From assembly GCA_948473335.1 (NCBI GenBank), contig CAOKXF010000009.1, positions 1-64,000 on the forward strand: a stretch of 64,000 nucleotides of DNA, given 5' to 3'. Under the pieces are notes generated by a model. That model had not been told where the DNA came from, ran no database searches, and saw only the letters and a list, made by a program, of their open reading frames with translations. This document shows, in pieces, positions 33,510-41,290 of this stretch. A program made the position numbers and the translations under genes. The stretch's first letter is position 1. Every line of letters begins with the position of its first letter. Source of the stretch: an uncultured Clostridium sp. Its GTDB lineage: Bacteria > Bacillota > Clostridia > TANB77 > CAG-508.

Positions 33510-34211
33510 GTGACAATTAAAATCAAAGAATTACCCCTATCAGAAAGACCATATGAAAAATTAGAAATATATGGAGAAAGTTCATTAACAAATGCAGAGT
33601 TATTAGCAATAATAATAAAAAATGGAACAAAGAATGAGACATCAGTAGAATTAGCAAAAAGAATACTAAAGTTAAATGAGAATATAGAATCAGAAAGTTT
33701 GAATTTCCTAATGGATTTGAGTATAGAGGAACTAGAACAAATAAAAGGAATAGGAAGGGTAAAAGCAATACAACTAAAGGCAGTGTGTGAATTGACAAGA
33801 AGAATAAATAAACCATCATATTATAGAAAGAAGAAAATCAAGGAGCCAAAAGATATAGTAGAAACAATAGAAGGCGAAATGCGATATTTGAAAAATGAAG
33901 TATTAAAAGTAATAATACTAAACTCTAATAATGAAATATTAAAAATAAAAGAAGTGTTTGTTGGAGGGACAAACTTCATAGAAGTATCTACAAAAAATAT
34001 ATTATCAGAAGCAGTAAAAATGCAAGCACCAAAGATAATATTAGCACATAACCATCCAAGTGGAAATCCAAACCCAAGTGAAAAAGATATAAAATATACA
34101 GAAAATATTGAGAGAGCAAGTCAATTGTTAGGAATACAGTTATTAGACCATATAATAATAGCAGAAGAGAAATATACAAGTATATTTGCATATAGAGATA
34201 AAAGAAAATAA
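33510..34211 (+). CDS. radC: RadC family protein (JAB/MPN domain)
   Basis: A JAB1/MPN metalloprotease-fold protein of about 233 residues. It has ELPLSERPYEKLEIYGESSL, then a helix-hairpin-helix (about 70-90, IKGIGRVKAIQLKAVCEL), then the MPN core with the zinc motif AHNHPSGNPNPSEKD (about residues 170-184). The start is uncertain: GTG 33510 follows AAGGAAAGGA and fits the family opening; ATG 33477 or 33483 are alternatives that add a Lys/Arg-rich stretch. The role of RadC is unsettled. Its place before mreB is a conserved Firmicutes arrangement. Confidence 0.9.
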   Translation: MTIKIKELPLSERPYEKLEIYGESSLTNAELLAIIIKNGTKNETSVELAKRILKLNENIESESLNFLMDLSIEELEQIKGIGRVKAIQLKAVCELTRRINKPSYYRKKKIKEPKDIVETIEGEMRYLKNEVLKVIILNSNNEILKIKEVFVGGTNFIEVSTKNILSEAVKMQAPKIILAHNHPSGNPNPSEKDIKYTENIERASQLLGIQLLDHIIIAEEKYTSIFAYRDKRK

Positions 34212-34278
34212 AAAGAACATAAGAAAATAATAAAACAAAATATACTTAGACATAAACAAAAATGAAGGGAAGAAAGTC

Positions 34279-35307
34279 ATGAGTTTATTAAATTTCAAAG
34301 ATGTTGGAATAGATTTAGGGACAGCAAATATATTAGTAGCTGTAAAAGGAAAAGGAATAGTATTTGATGAACCATCAGTAATTGCTATAAATAGAAAAAG
34401 AGAACAGACAATAGCTATAGGAAATGAAGCAAAAGAGATGATAGGGAAAACTCCAGATGGGATAGAAGCAATTAGACCATTAAAAGATGGTGTAATTGCA
34501 GATTGCACAGCAACAGGACTGCTATTAAAAGAGATACTAACAAAAGTATGCAAGAAATATTCAATTGGAAGACCAAGAGTAGTAGTAGGTGTTCCATCAG
34601 GAATAACAGAAGTAGAAGAAAGAGCAGTGGAAGAAGCTATTATAGGATCAGGAGCAAAAGAAGTCTATCTAATAGAAGAGCCAATGGCAGCAGCAATTGG
34701 AGCATCTATAGACATAGCAGAGCCAAGTGGAAATATTGTAGTTGATATAGGAGGAGGAACAACAGAAGTAGCAGTAATATCATTAGGTGGAATAGTAGTA
34801 AGTGAATCAATAAGAATAGCAGGAGATGAACTAACTGAAGACATTATAGAATATGCAAGAAAAGAATTAAATCTATCAATAGGAGAAAAAACAGCAGAAC
34901 AAATAAAAACAAAAATAGGATGTGCATTACCATTAATGTCAGAAATAGTATTAAAAATAAAAGGAAGAGATTTATCAACAGGGTTACCAAGAGAAGAAGT
35001 GATTTCATCAACACAAGCAGAACTAGCAATGAGAGAATCAATATGGAAAATAGTAGATATAGTAAAAAGTGCATTAGAAAAAACTCCACCAGAATTATCA
35101 TCAGATATAATGGAAAAGGGAATATTAATAACAGGAGGAGGAGCACTAATAAAGAACTTAGATAAATTATTAAATCTTGAAACAGGTATGCCAGTATATA
35201 TAGCAGAGAATCCTCTTGAAAGTGTTGTAAAAGGTGCAGAAAAGACATTAGAGAATATAGAAAAATTGAGAAATATTTTAGTTAATTCACAAAAAAGAAG
35301 AGGGTAA
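34279..35307 (+). CDS. mreB: Rod shape-determining protein MreB
   Basis: A 342-residue actin-fold protein. It has DVGIDLGTANILVAVKGKGI at the phosphate-1 site, VVDIGGGTTEVAVISLGGIV at phosphate 2 and the adenosine block ILITGGGALIKNLD. It makes membrane-bound filaments that guide lateral wall synthesis. The start at ATG 34279 follows GAAGGGAAG. The gap to radC is 67 bp and no separate promoter or terminator is seen, so it shares the radC promoter. Confidence 0.97.
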   Translation: MSLLNFKDVGIDLGTANILVAVKGKGIVFDEPSVIAINRKREQTIAIGNEAKEMIGKTPDGIEAIRPLKDGVIADCTATGLLLKEILTKVCKKYSIGRPRVVVGVPSGITEVEERAVEEAIIGSGAKEVYLIEEPMAAAIGASIDIAEPSGNIVVDIGGGTTEVAVISLGGIVVSESIRIAGDELTEDIIEYARKELNLSIGEKTAEQIKTKIGCALPLMSEIVLKIKGRDLSTGLPREEVISSTQAELAMRESIWKIVDIVKSALEKTPPELSSDIMEKGILITGGGALIKNLDKLLNLETGMPVYIAENPLESVVKGAEKTLENIEKLRNILVNSQKRRG

Positions 35308-35377
35308 ATATTAGTAATATCCAAAATGAGGAGTTATTAATTAAGATTTGTGCCTTTAGAAAAGGAATGATTTAGGT

Positions 35378-36190
35378 ATGAATAATAAAAAGACAGGAAA
35401 GTTAGGAATTATAATAACAATAGTAATATTAATATTATTAGTGTTACTTACTAATGTTAAAAGAAGTCAAATTTACACATTAGAAAACATTGTAAGCAAA
35501 TTAGTATCACCAGTACAACAAGGAATAACATTTCTAAAAAATAAAATCAATGGGAATAACACATATTTTGCAGACTTGGAAAAATTACAAGAGGAAAATA
35601 AAAAGCTAAAAGAAGAAAATAGTAAATTGGAACAGACTTTAAGAGAATATGAAGTAGTAAAAACAGAAAATGAAACATTAAAATCTTACTTGTCATTAGC
35701 AGAAAAGTATAATAACTACAAAACAGTCCCAGCATATGTAATAAATAGAGATATAAGTAACTATTCAAAAACGATAGTAATAAATGTAGGAAAAGATGAT
35801 GGAATAAAAGAAAATATGCCAGTAATAGCTGATGATGGGTTAGTAGGGTATGTAATATCAGTAACAAATAATACAGCAAAAGTGCAAACAATAGTAGACA
35901 GCAGTAGTAGCACTAGTTGCTTGACAAGTTCTACTAGAGATAATATGGTATGCAAAGGTACAATTGAAGAGACAAATACATTAAAAGGAACATATATAGC
36001 AAATGGAGCAAATGTAATAGAAGGGGATAGCATAGAAACTTCAGGAATGGGTGGAATTTATCCAAAAGGAATACACATTGGAAAAGTAAAAGAAATAATG
36101 AATGGAAAAAATAAAACAGATTTAACTATAAAAGTAGAAGTATCAGTAGATTTTGAAAAGTTAGAAACAGTTCTAGTAATAACAAAATAG
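35378..36190 (+). CDS. mreC: Rod shape-determining protein MreC
   Basis: A 270-residue protein: one membrane helix (about residues 10-26), an outside coiled coil (about 62-108, LEKLQEENKKLKEENSKLEQ) and a beta-rich domain with the MreC signatures VINRDISNYSKTIVINVGKDDG and GLVGYVI. It links MreB inside to PBP2 outside. Between mreB (70 bp) and mreD (22 bp), as in other rods. Confidence 0.96.
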   Translation: MNNKKTGKLGIIITIVILILLVLLTNVKRSQIYTLENIVSKLVSPVQQGITFLKNKINGNNTYFADLEKLQEENKKLKEENSKLEQTLREYEVVKTENETLKSYLSLAEKYNNYKTVPAYVINRDISNYSKTIVINVGKDDGIKENMPVIADDGLVGYVISVTNNTAKVQTIVDSSSSTSCLTSSTRDNMVCKGTIEETNTLKGTYIANGANVIEGDSIETSGMGGIYPKGIHIGKVKEIMNGKNKTDLTIKVEVSVDFEKLETVLVITK

Positions 36191-36212
36191 AAATGAAAGG
36201 AATTACGAAAAT

Positions 36213-36746
36213 ATGAAGAAAGTTTTGATAAATATAGCAATTATAGTCGTTTTTCTAATCATATATTTTTTACAAGCAAATTTTTTTACATGGTTTAAAA
36301 TAGCAGGAATAATGCCAAATTTATTTATAATACTTATTTTATTTATAGGGTTATTTACCAAAAGAACATTAGTCATAATGTATGGCATAGTATTTGGCAT
36401 ACTAATTGATATATTTATAGGAAAAAGTATAGGAATAACATCTATAATGCTATCAATAGTAGGAATAGTAGCACTAATATTTGATAAAAACTTTTCAAAA
36501 GATAGTAGAATAGCAATAATGATAATAGTAGCAATAAGTACAATTATATATGAACTTGGAATATATATATTAAATCATATACTAATAAAAACAGGATTTG
36601 AAATAATACCATTTATACAAATATTAGCAATAGAAGTGATATATAATGTAATACTTACAATAATAATATATCCGCTAATACAATTAGTAGGATATGATAT
36701 AGAGGAAGAGTTTAAAGGAAATAAACTGTTAACAAAATATTTTTAA
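36213..36746 (+). CDS. mreD: Rod shape-determining protein MreD
   Basis: A 177-residue membrane protein with about five hydrophobic helices, an LQANFF segment after the first helix, and a GKSIGITSI loop, as in MreD. AAAGGA precedes ATG 36213. It belongs to the MreCD-PBP2 elongation complex. Assignment rests on membrane pattern, size and position between mreC and the PBP2 gene. Confidence 0.93.
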   Translation: MKKVLINIAIIVVFLIIYFLQANFFTWFKIAGIMPNLFIILILFIGLFTKRTLVIMYGIVFGILIDIFIGKSIGITSIMLSIVGIVALIFDKNFSKDSRIAIMIIVAISTIIYELGIYILNHILIKTGFEIIPFIQILAIEVIYNVILTIIIYPLIQLVGYDIEEEFKGNKLLTKYF

Positions 36747-36768
36747 AAATTAAAAAGAAGGTGAAAAG

Positions 36769-38877
36769 TTGAGTAAAAGAATAACAAAAGAACACATAAA
36801 TTTAAGATTCAACATAATGACTCTAGTTATATATTTAATAGGAACTATATTGATTATTCAATTATTCAATTTACAAATAATACATGGAAAAGAATATAGA
36901 GAACAGTCAAACACAAGGCTATCAAGAGAATCAGTAATAAGTGCATCGAGAGGAGATATATTAGATAGAAGTGGAAATGTATTAGCAACAGTAAAAACAA
37001 CATATAGCATAGAATTATATAAAACGAATATAAAATCGCAAGATTTGAACAATTCAATATTAGAACTAATAAAATTATTGGATAAAAATGGCGAAAGCTA
37101 TATAGACACATTTCCAATAAATATAAATCCATTTGAATATACAATAAGTGACAAAAAATTAGAACAATGGAAAGAAAAATATAAAATAGATTCTAATGCG
37201 ACGCCAGAAGAAGCATTCAACGCATTTAAAGAAAAATACAAAATAACAAATGAAAATATAGAAGATGCAAGAAAAATAATGATAATAAGATATAGAATAA
37301 CAACAGAAGGATATAGTAATACAAAATCAATATTAATATCATCAAATATAAAAGAAGAAACAGTAGCAGAATTGAGTGAAAGAAATAATAGTTTTGCAGG
37401 AATAACAATAAACACAGAAGCAACAAGGACATATACATCAGGAAGTTTAGCATCACACATATTAGGATATATAGGAAAAATAAATGAAGATGAGTATGAA
37501 GAAAAAAAGGACACATATAGAAGAAATGATGTAATAGGAAGAACAGGAATTGAAAGTGTATTTGAAACATATCTAAAAGGTAAAGATGGAATAAAACAAA
37601 TAGATATGACAGTAGATGGAACAATAACGGCAGAATATGTAACAAAAGAACCAGTAGCTGGATCGAATGTAGTATTAACGATAGATGCAAATCTACAAAG
37701 AAAGACAGAAGCTGCGTTGAAAGAAAATATAGAAAAAATAGCAAGTGGGGGATTTTCAGAAGCAAGAGACACAAAATGTGGAAGTGCAGTAGTAATGAAA
37801 GTAGATACAGGAGAAATACTTGCAATGGCAAGTTATCCAGACTACGAACCAGAGAAATTTGTAGGAGGAATAGCAGCATCAGACTGGAATGCATATAGAG
37901 ATGATGAAAGAAAGCCACTAATAAATAGAGCAATACAATCTTCATATGCACCAGGGTCAATATTTAAAATGGTAACAGCAACAGCAGGATTAGAAACTGG
38001 TGTAGTAACGATAAATGAAACTATATATGACACAGGAAAATATAAATATTCAAATGATTATCAACCAGAATGTTGGTATAGAAGCGGACATGGATATATA
38101 AATGTAATGAATGCAATAAAAAAATCATGCAACTATTATTTTTATGAAGTAGGAAATAGGTTAGGGATAGATAGGTTGTCACAATATGCAAAATACTTTG
38201 GACTAGGAAGAAAAACGGGAATAGAATTAACAGGAGAAACAGCTGGAACACTAGCATCAAGAGAAGCAAAAGCAAAAATATCAAAAGAATCTTGGCAAGG
38301 AGGAGAAACGTTATCAGCAGCAATAGGACAAAGTTATAATAGTTTTACACCATTACAAATGGCAAAATATATGGCAACATTCGTAAATGGTGGAAAAGAA
38401 GTAAAACCAACTATAATAAAATCAATAATAAATAATGATTTAACAGAAGAGAACAAAGAAGAAATACGAAAATATTCAAATCAGAAATTGGGAATAGAAG
38501 AAGAAGAAACAACAGAATTTAGTATAAAACAAGAATACTTACAAGTAATTCTAGAAGGAATGAGGTCAGTTACAAATGAAACAGGAGGAACAGCTTATTC
38601 TATATTCAAAAATTTCAACATAGAAGTTGGTGGAAAAACAGGTTCAGCTCAAGCAGGAAAAAAAGATGGAAAAGATGTAGTACACGCATGGTTTATGGGT
38701 TTTGCACCATTCGATAAACCAGAAATAGCTGTAGTAGTAATGGTAGAAGATGGTTCACATGGTAGCTATTCAGCTGAAGTTGTAAGAGAAATAATGGAGG
38801 AATACTTTGGAATGAATTCAAATAATGTATATGAAAGTACAACAGCAATACCATATATGGAACAAATTAGAAATTAA
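36769..38877 (+). CDS. mrdA: Penicillin-binding protein 2 (elongation transpeptidase)
   Basis: A 702-residue class B PBP. A single N-terminal helix (about residues 16-36) is followed by the pedestal region (SRESVISASRGDILDRSGNV, the RGxIxDRxG motif), and the transpeptidase domain has SYAPGSIFKMV (SxxK), KKSCNYYFYEVG (SxN-like SCN) and GGKTGSAQ (KTG). It cross-links peptidoglycan during lateral growth with MreBCD. It starts at TTG 36769 directly after AAGAAGGTG, a clear example of a non-ATG start; no in-frame ATG before the first helix has as good a site. It ends 87 bp before minC. Confidence 0.95.
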   Translation: MSKRITKEHINLRFNIMTLVIYLIGTILIIQLFNLQIIHGKEYREQSNTRLSRESVISASRGDILDRSGNVLATVKTTYSIELYKTNIKSQDLNNSILELIKLLDKNGESYIDTFPININPFEYTISDKKLEQWKEKYKIDSNATPEEAFNAFKEKYKITNENIEDARKIMIIRYRITTEGYSNTKSILISSNIKEETVAELSERNNSFAGITINTEATRTYTSGSLASHILGYIGKINEDEYEEKKDTYRRNDVIGRTGIESVFETYLKGKDGIKQIDMTVDGTITAEYVTKEPVAGSNVVLTIDANLQRKTEAALKENIEKIASGGFSEARDTKCGSAVVMKVDTGEILAMASYPDYEPEKFVGGIAASDWNAYRDDERKPLINRAIQSSYAPGSIFKMVTATAGLETGVVTINETIYDTGKYKYSNDYQPECWYRSGHGYINVMNAIKKSCNYYFYEVGNRLGIDRLSQYAKYFGLGRKTGIELTGETAGTLASREAKAKISKESWQGGETLSAAIGQSYNSFTPLQMAKYMATFVNGGKEVKPTIIKSIINNDLTEENKEEIRKYSNQKLGIEEEETTEFSIKQEYLQVILEGMRSVTNETGGTAYSIFKNFNIEVGGKTGSAQAGKKDGKDVVHAWFMGFAPFDKPEIAVVVMVEDGSHGSYSAEVVREIMEEYFGMNSNNVYESTTAIPYMEQIRN

Positions 38878-38976
38878 AAATATATATGAAAGAATATATA
38901 TAAGTATGTAAAAAATAAACAATAAATTATGCAAGAAATATGTAAAAATATATAAAAAGAAAGGATGTTAAATGAA

Positions 38977-39588
38977 ATGGTAAGTATAAATTTAAGAAAA
39001 AATGAAAATGTAATAAAATTAGAAGAAAATGCGCAATTAGAGGAAATATTAAAAGAGCTAGAGCCTAAATTAGTAGAATTAAAAAAATTATACAAAGACG
39101 AAAAAACACCAATAAAGGTTGTAGGAAAAGCATTAAAAAAAGGCGAAATAGATTCAATACAAAATATGATTAAAAACTATATAGATGTAGATATAGTATT
39201 TGACATATCAAAGGAATTAGGATTATCAAGCATAGTAAAACCTTTTAGTAAAGAGACAGAAATATCAGAAACTAGATATTATAGAGGTTCATTGCGTTCA
39301 GGGCAAAAAATAGAAGTAGAAGGAAGCATAGTGATATTTGGAGATGTAAATTCTGGTGCAGAAGTAATGGCAACAGAGAACATAATAGTATTAGGTACAC
39401 TAAGAGGATTAGCGCATGCGGGGGCAAGAGGAAATATGCAAGCAATAATTGCAGCAAATACACTAGATGCAGTGCAATTAAGGATAGCTAATATAATAAA
39501 AGAACTTACAAGAAGTGCAAGTACAGTTAAGAGAAATGTATATATAACTGTTGATAAAGATAAAATAAAAATGGAAAATTATCAATAG
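38977..39588 (+). CDS. minC: Septum-site determining protein MinC
   Basis: About 203 residues. The N-terminal domain (about 1-95) is the FtsZ-inhibiting part; the C-terminal beta-helix (about 100-195) has GSLRSGQKIEVEGSIVIFGD, GAEVMATENIIVLGTLRGLA and HAGARGN, the MinC hallmark. The chosen start ATG 38977 lies 12 bases after AAAGG; ATG 38965 abuts that site and is less likely. MinC needs MinD to reach the membrane, but no minD follows: the next gene downstream is on the other strand. The last codons and stop (TATCAATAG) are the first unit of a 31-bp tandem repeat. Confidence 0.93.
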   Translation: MVSINLRKNENVIKLEENAQLEEILKELEPKLVELKKLYKDEKTPIKVVGKALKKGEIDSIQNMIKNYIDVDIVFDISKELGLSSIVKPFSKETEISETRYYRGSLRSGQKIEVEGSIVIFGDVNSGAEVMATENIIVLGTLRGLAHAGARGNMQAIIAANTLDAVQLRIANIIKELTRSASTVKRNVYITVDKDKIKMENYQ

Positions 39589-39701
39589 TTCGTTGCTATA
39601 AATGAGAAGTTATCAATAGTGCATTAGTATAAATGGGAAGTTATCAACAGTGCATTGGTATACATGAGAAGTTAATAATAGTACGCTAGTAGAAAATACT
39701 A
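39578..39701 (+). repeat. 31-bp tandem repeat, four units, overlapping the minC stop
   Basis: Units begin at 39578, 39609, 39640 and 39671, each starting with (A/G)TTATCAA(T/C)AG or a variant and running through AGT..CATTAGTATAAATG. The period is exactly 31 bp and the units have drifted (the fourth reads TTAATAATAG). The first covers the minC stop codon. It has no spacers and is not a CRISPR array; minisatellite-like slippage is the likely origin. Confidence 0.8.
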
Positions 39702-39779
39702 CAAAACTAAATTTTACTATAACTATTTTCTATGGAAAGTCATCATGCTATAATAAATTTTTTAAGAATAAAAAAACAC

Positions 39780-39823
39780 CTTGTTTACTAATGGGCGCAT
39801 ATCTGCGCCCATTAGTAAAACAG
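39780..39823. repeat. Palindromic repeat family 2, copy B
   Basis: Left arm CTTGTTTACTAATGGGCGCA and right arm TGCGCCCATTAGTAAAACAG with 4-nt loop TATC. It is the best preserved of the minC/accA type copies and lies between converging minC and the Asn-rich genes, where it could act as a terminator for either, though T-tracts are poor. Confidence 0.8.
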
Positions 39824-39876
39824 TTGAAATAAAAGGGATTCCTAAAAAAGAGAGAAGATGTGATAATATTTTTAAT

Positions 39877-40350
39877 TTAACTTATAAGCAATAACAACAA
39901 AGATATAAATAACATTTCGTCTTTAACGCCTTCACTATAAAGGAAATATATTAAACCCAAAATTAAAATATCATCAAAATATAATTTTATGCCAAATAAA
40001 TCAAACAAGTAATCAGAATCATTACTGTTTGATTTGTTTTTATCCTGGCTTTGATTTGAATTTCGGTTTGAGTTTTGATTTGAATTTTGATTTGAGTATA
40101 AATTTTGATTTTGGTTTGAGCTTATATTGGGATTTGAATATGAATTTGGGTTCGAGATTTTATTTTGACTTTGAGTTGGTCTCTGCTTTTGATTTTCATA
40201 CTTAGACAAATTATCTAAATTATTGTTATTGCTGTTAGTATTGATATTATTACCTTGAGTAAAATATGAAGAATAGTTATAAGAATAAGGATACCTTGGA
40301 TAATTTCTATAGTATGAAAAAGGCATGTTCATATAAGGAAATCTAGGCAT
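39877..40350 (-). CDS. Unrecognised Asn/Gln-rich protein with C-terminal hydrophobic helix
   Basis: About 157 residues from ATG 40350 (MPRFPYMNMPFSYYRNYPRY). The first 35 residues are rich in Tyr, Pro and Arg; the middle (about 40-110) is almost only Asn, Gln and Ser (repeats of SNQNxN); the end (about 115-157) has FDLFGIKLYFDDILILGLIYFLY and a Leu/Ile tail that could insert in a membrane. The start lies inside the end of the upstream gene (stop 40343-40345), with AAGGAGA just ahead, so the two are translationally coupled. No family recognised. Tyr/Pro/Asn-rich small proteins are often spore or surface proteins, which is a guess here. Confidence 0.65.
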   Translation of the reverse strand: MPRFPYMNMPFSYYRNYPRYPYSYNYSSYFTQGNNINTNSNNNNLDNLSKYENQKQRPTQSQNKISNPNSYSNPNISSNQNQNLYSNQNSNQNSNRNSNQSQDKNKSNSNDSDYLFDLFGIKLYFDDILILGLIYFLYSEGVKDEMLFISLLLLLIS

Positions 40351-40840
40351 TATTATTCTCCTTATTATCATTTTTCATGAAATCAGCAATTTTAGTCATA
40401 TTCAATAAATTAACATATTGATCTAATTTTCCTTTTTTACTATCTCTAAGGTAAGGTTTTAAAGAATATAATAGGTTTGCTCTGGGGTCATCTTTTTGAT
40501 TCATTGAAGAGATAATATTTTTCATTTTTAGCATAGTATTCATATCTATATTGAAACCAGAGGTGTTATCATTGTTTGAAGAATTAGAACTAGAATTATT
40601 ATTACTAATATTTGATGATTGAAGCATTGAAGAAAAACTATTTAACATTTCAGGAGAAACTTGACTTAATACCTTATTAAAATCTATATTATTATTGTTA
40701 TCACTATTATTTGAAACACTGTTGGAATTGTTAGAAGAATTTTGCAAACTATTCATCATTTGTTGTATTTCTGGAGGAATATTACCACTATCCACCATCT
40801 TCTTTACATTAGACATTAAATCTTCCATATTATCTGCCAT
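40343..40840 (-). CDS. Unrecognised Asn-rich protein, coupled to the gene at 40350
   Basis: A 165-residue protein from ATG 40840 (ADNMEDLMSNVKKMVDSGN) behind AGAGGTGA. A longer frame (to 41059) exists but lacks a ribosome site. It has a helical N-terminus, two Asn/Ser-rich low-complexity stretches (about 32-50 and 77-92), and a conserved-looking C-terminal region (about 105-160, DPRANLLYSLKPYLRDSKKG, DQYVNLLNMTKIADFMK). There is no membrane helix. The reading frame ends inside the start of the next gene. No family recognised; this C-terminal block is the best search query. Confidence 0.7.
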   Translation of the reverse strand: MADNMEDLMSNVKKMVDSGNIPPEIQQMMNSLQNSSNNSNSVSNNSDNNNNIDFNKVLSQVSPEMLNSFSSMLQSSNISNNNSSSNSSNNDNTSGFNIDMNTMLKMKNIISSMNQKDDPRANLLYSLKPYLRDSKKGKLDQYVNLLNMTKIADFMKNDNKENNNA

Positions 40841-40999
40841 GTTATCACCTCTAAATAATTTATTCATTTTTAGATATAATATGCCCCAATTGGAAAAAAG
40901 TTCCAATGGGTCAATTTGAAAAATAAATATAAATCTGCTATAATCTCTTAAAAGTCCAGAAAAAATGATAAATATTTTATGAAAACTAGTCTGGAAAAC

Positions 41000-41028
41000 T
41001 TGTTTTTTAGCAAAAAATGTGTTATAAT
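41000..41028 (+). promoter_or_regulatory. Promoter of the first giant surface gene
   Basis: TTGTTT (41000-41005) and TATAAT (41023-41028) are 17 bp apart with TGt as extended -10. The start point would be near 41035, leaving an unusually long leader of about 255 nt. Confidence 0.6.
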
Positions 41029-41034
41029 AAAAAA

Positions 41035-41290
41035 GAAGTGTTAAACCACTAATTACCAAAAGAAGAGGAAAATTACAGAAATGTAATAAAAAAACAATAA
41101 AATCGTAATGATTTTTGCAAATGTAGTTTCCTTAAGAACATATAAAAATCAACTAACCTGAGATAAAAAAGGCTATTGATTTTTAAATTTATTAGTAGGA
41201 TAATAAATTTAAATAATAAAACAAAACATATATATTAAAAATATATAAGAGATTTTAATTTATATAACGCAATTGAAAGGAATGAGAAAT
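41035..41290 (+). other. Long leader of the first giant gene, similar to that of the second
   Basis: This leader contains ATGTAATAAAAAA (41081), TTTCCTTAAGAAC near 41130, an AAAAATCA...TGATTTTT pairing (about 41147-41187) and GAAAGGA before the start. A comparable series (ATGTAATAATTTTTG, ATCCTTAGCAAGG, TATTGATTTTT, GATAATAAA, GAAAGGAATG) precedes the second giant gene. I could not match it to a known riboswitch. It contains no credible ORF. Confidence 0.45.

Noticed and set aside
39578..39701. Possible CRISPR array
   Set aside because: The 31-bp units are directly adjacent with no spacers, have drifted, and no cas gene is present.
41150..41165. TPP-riboswitch-like AACCTGAGA in the leader of giant gene 1
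   Set aside because: The other conserved parts of the thi-box are missing and the regulated gene has nothing to do with thiamine.
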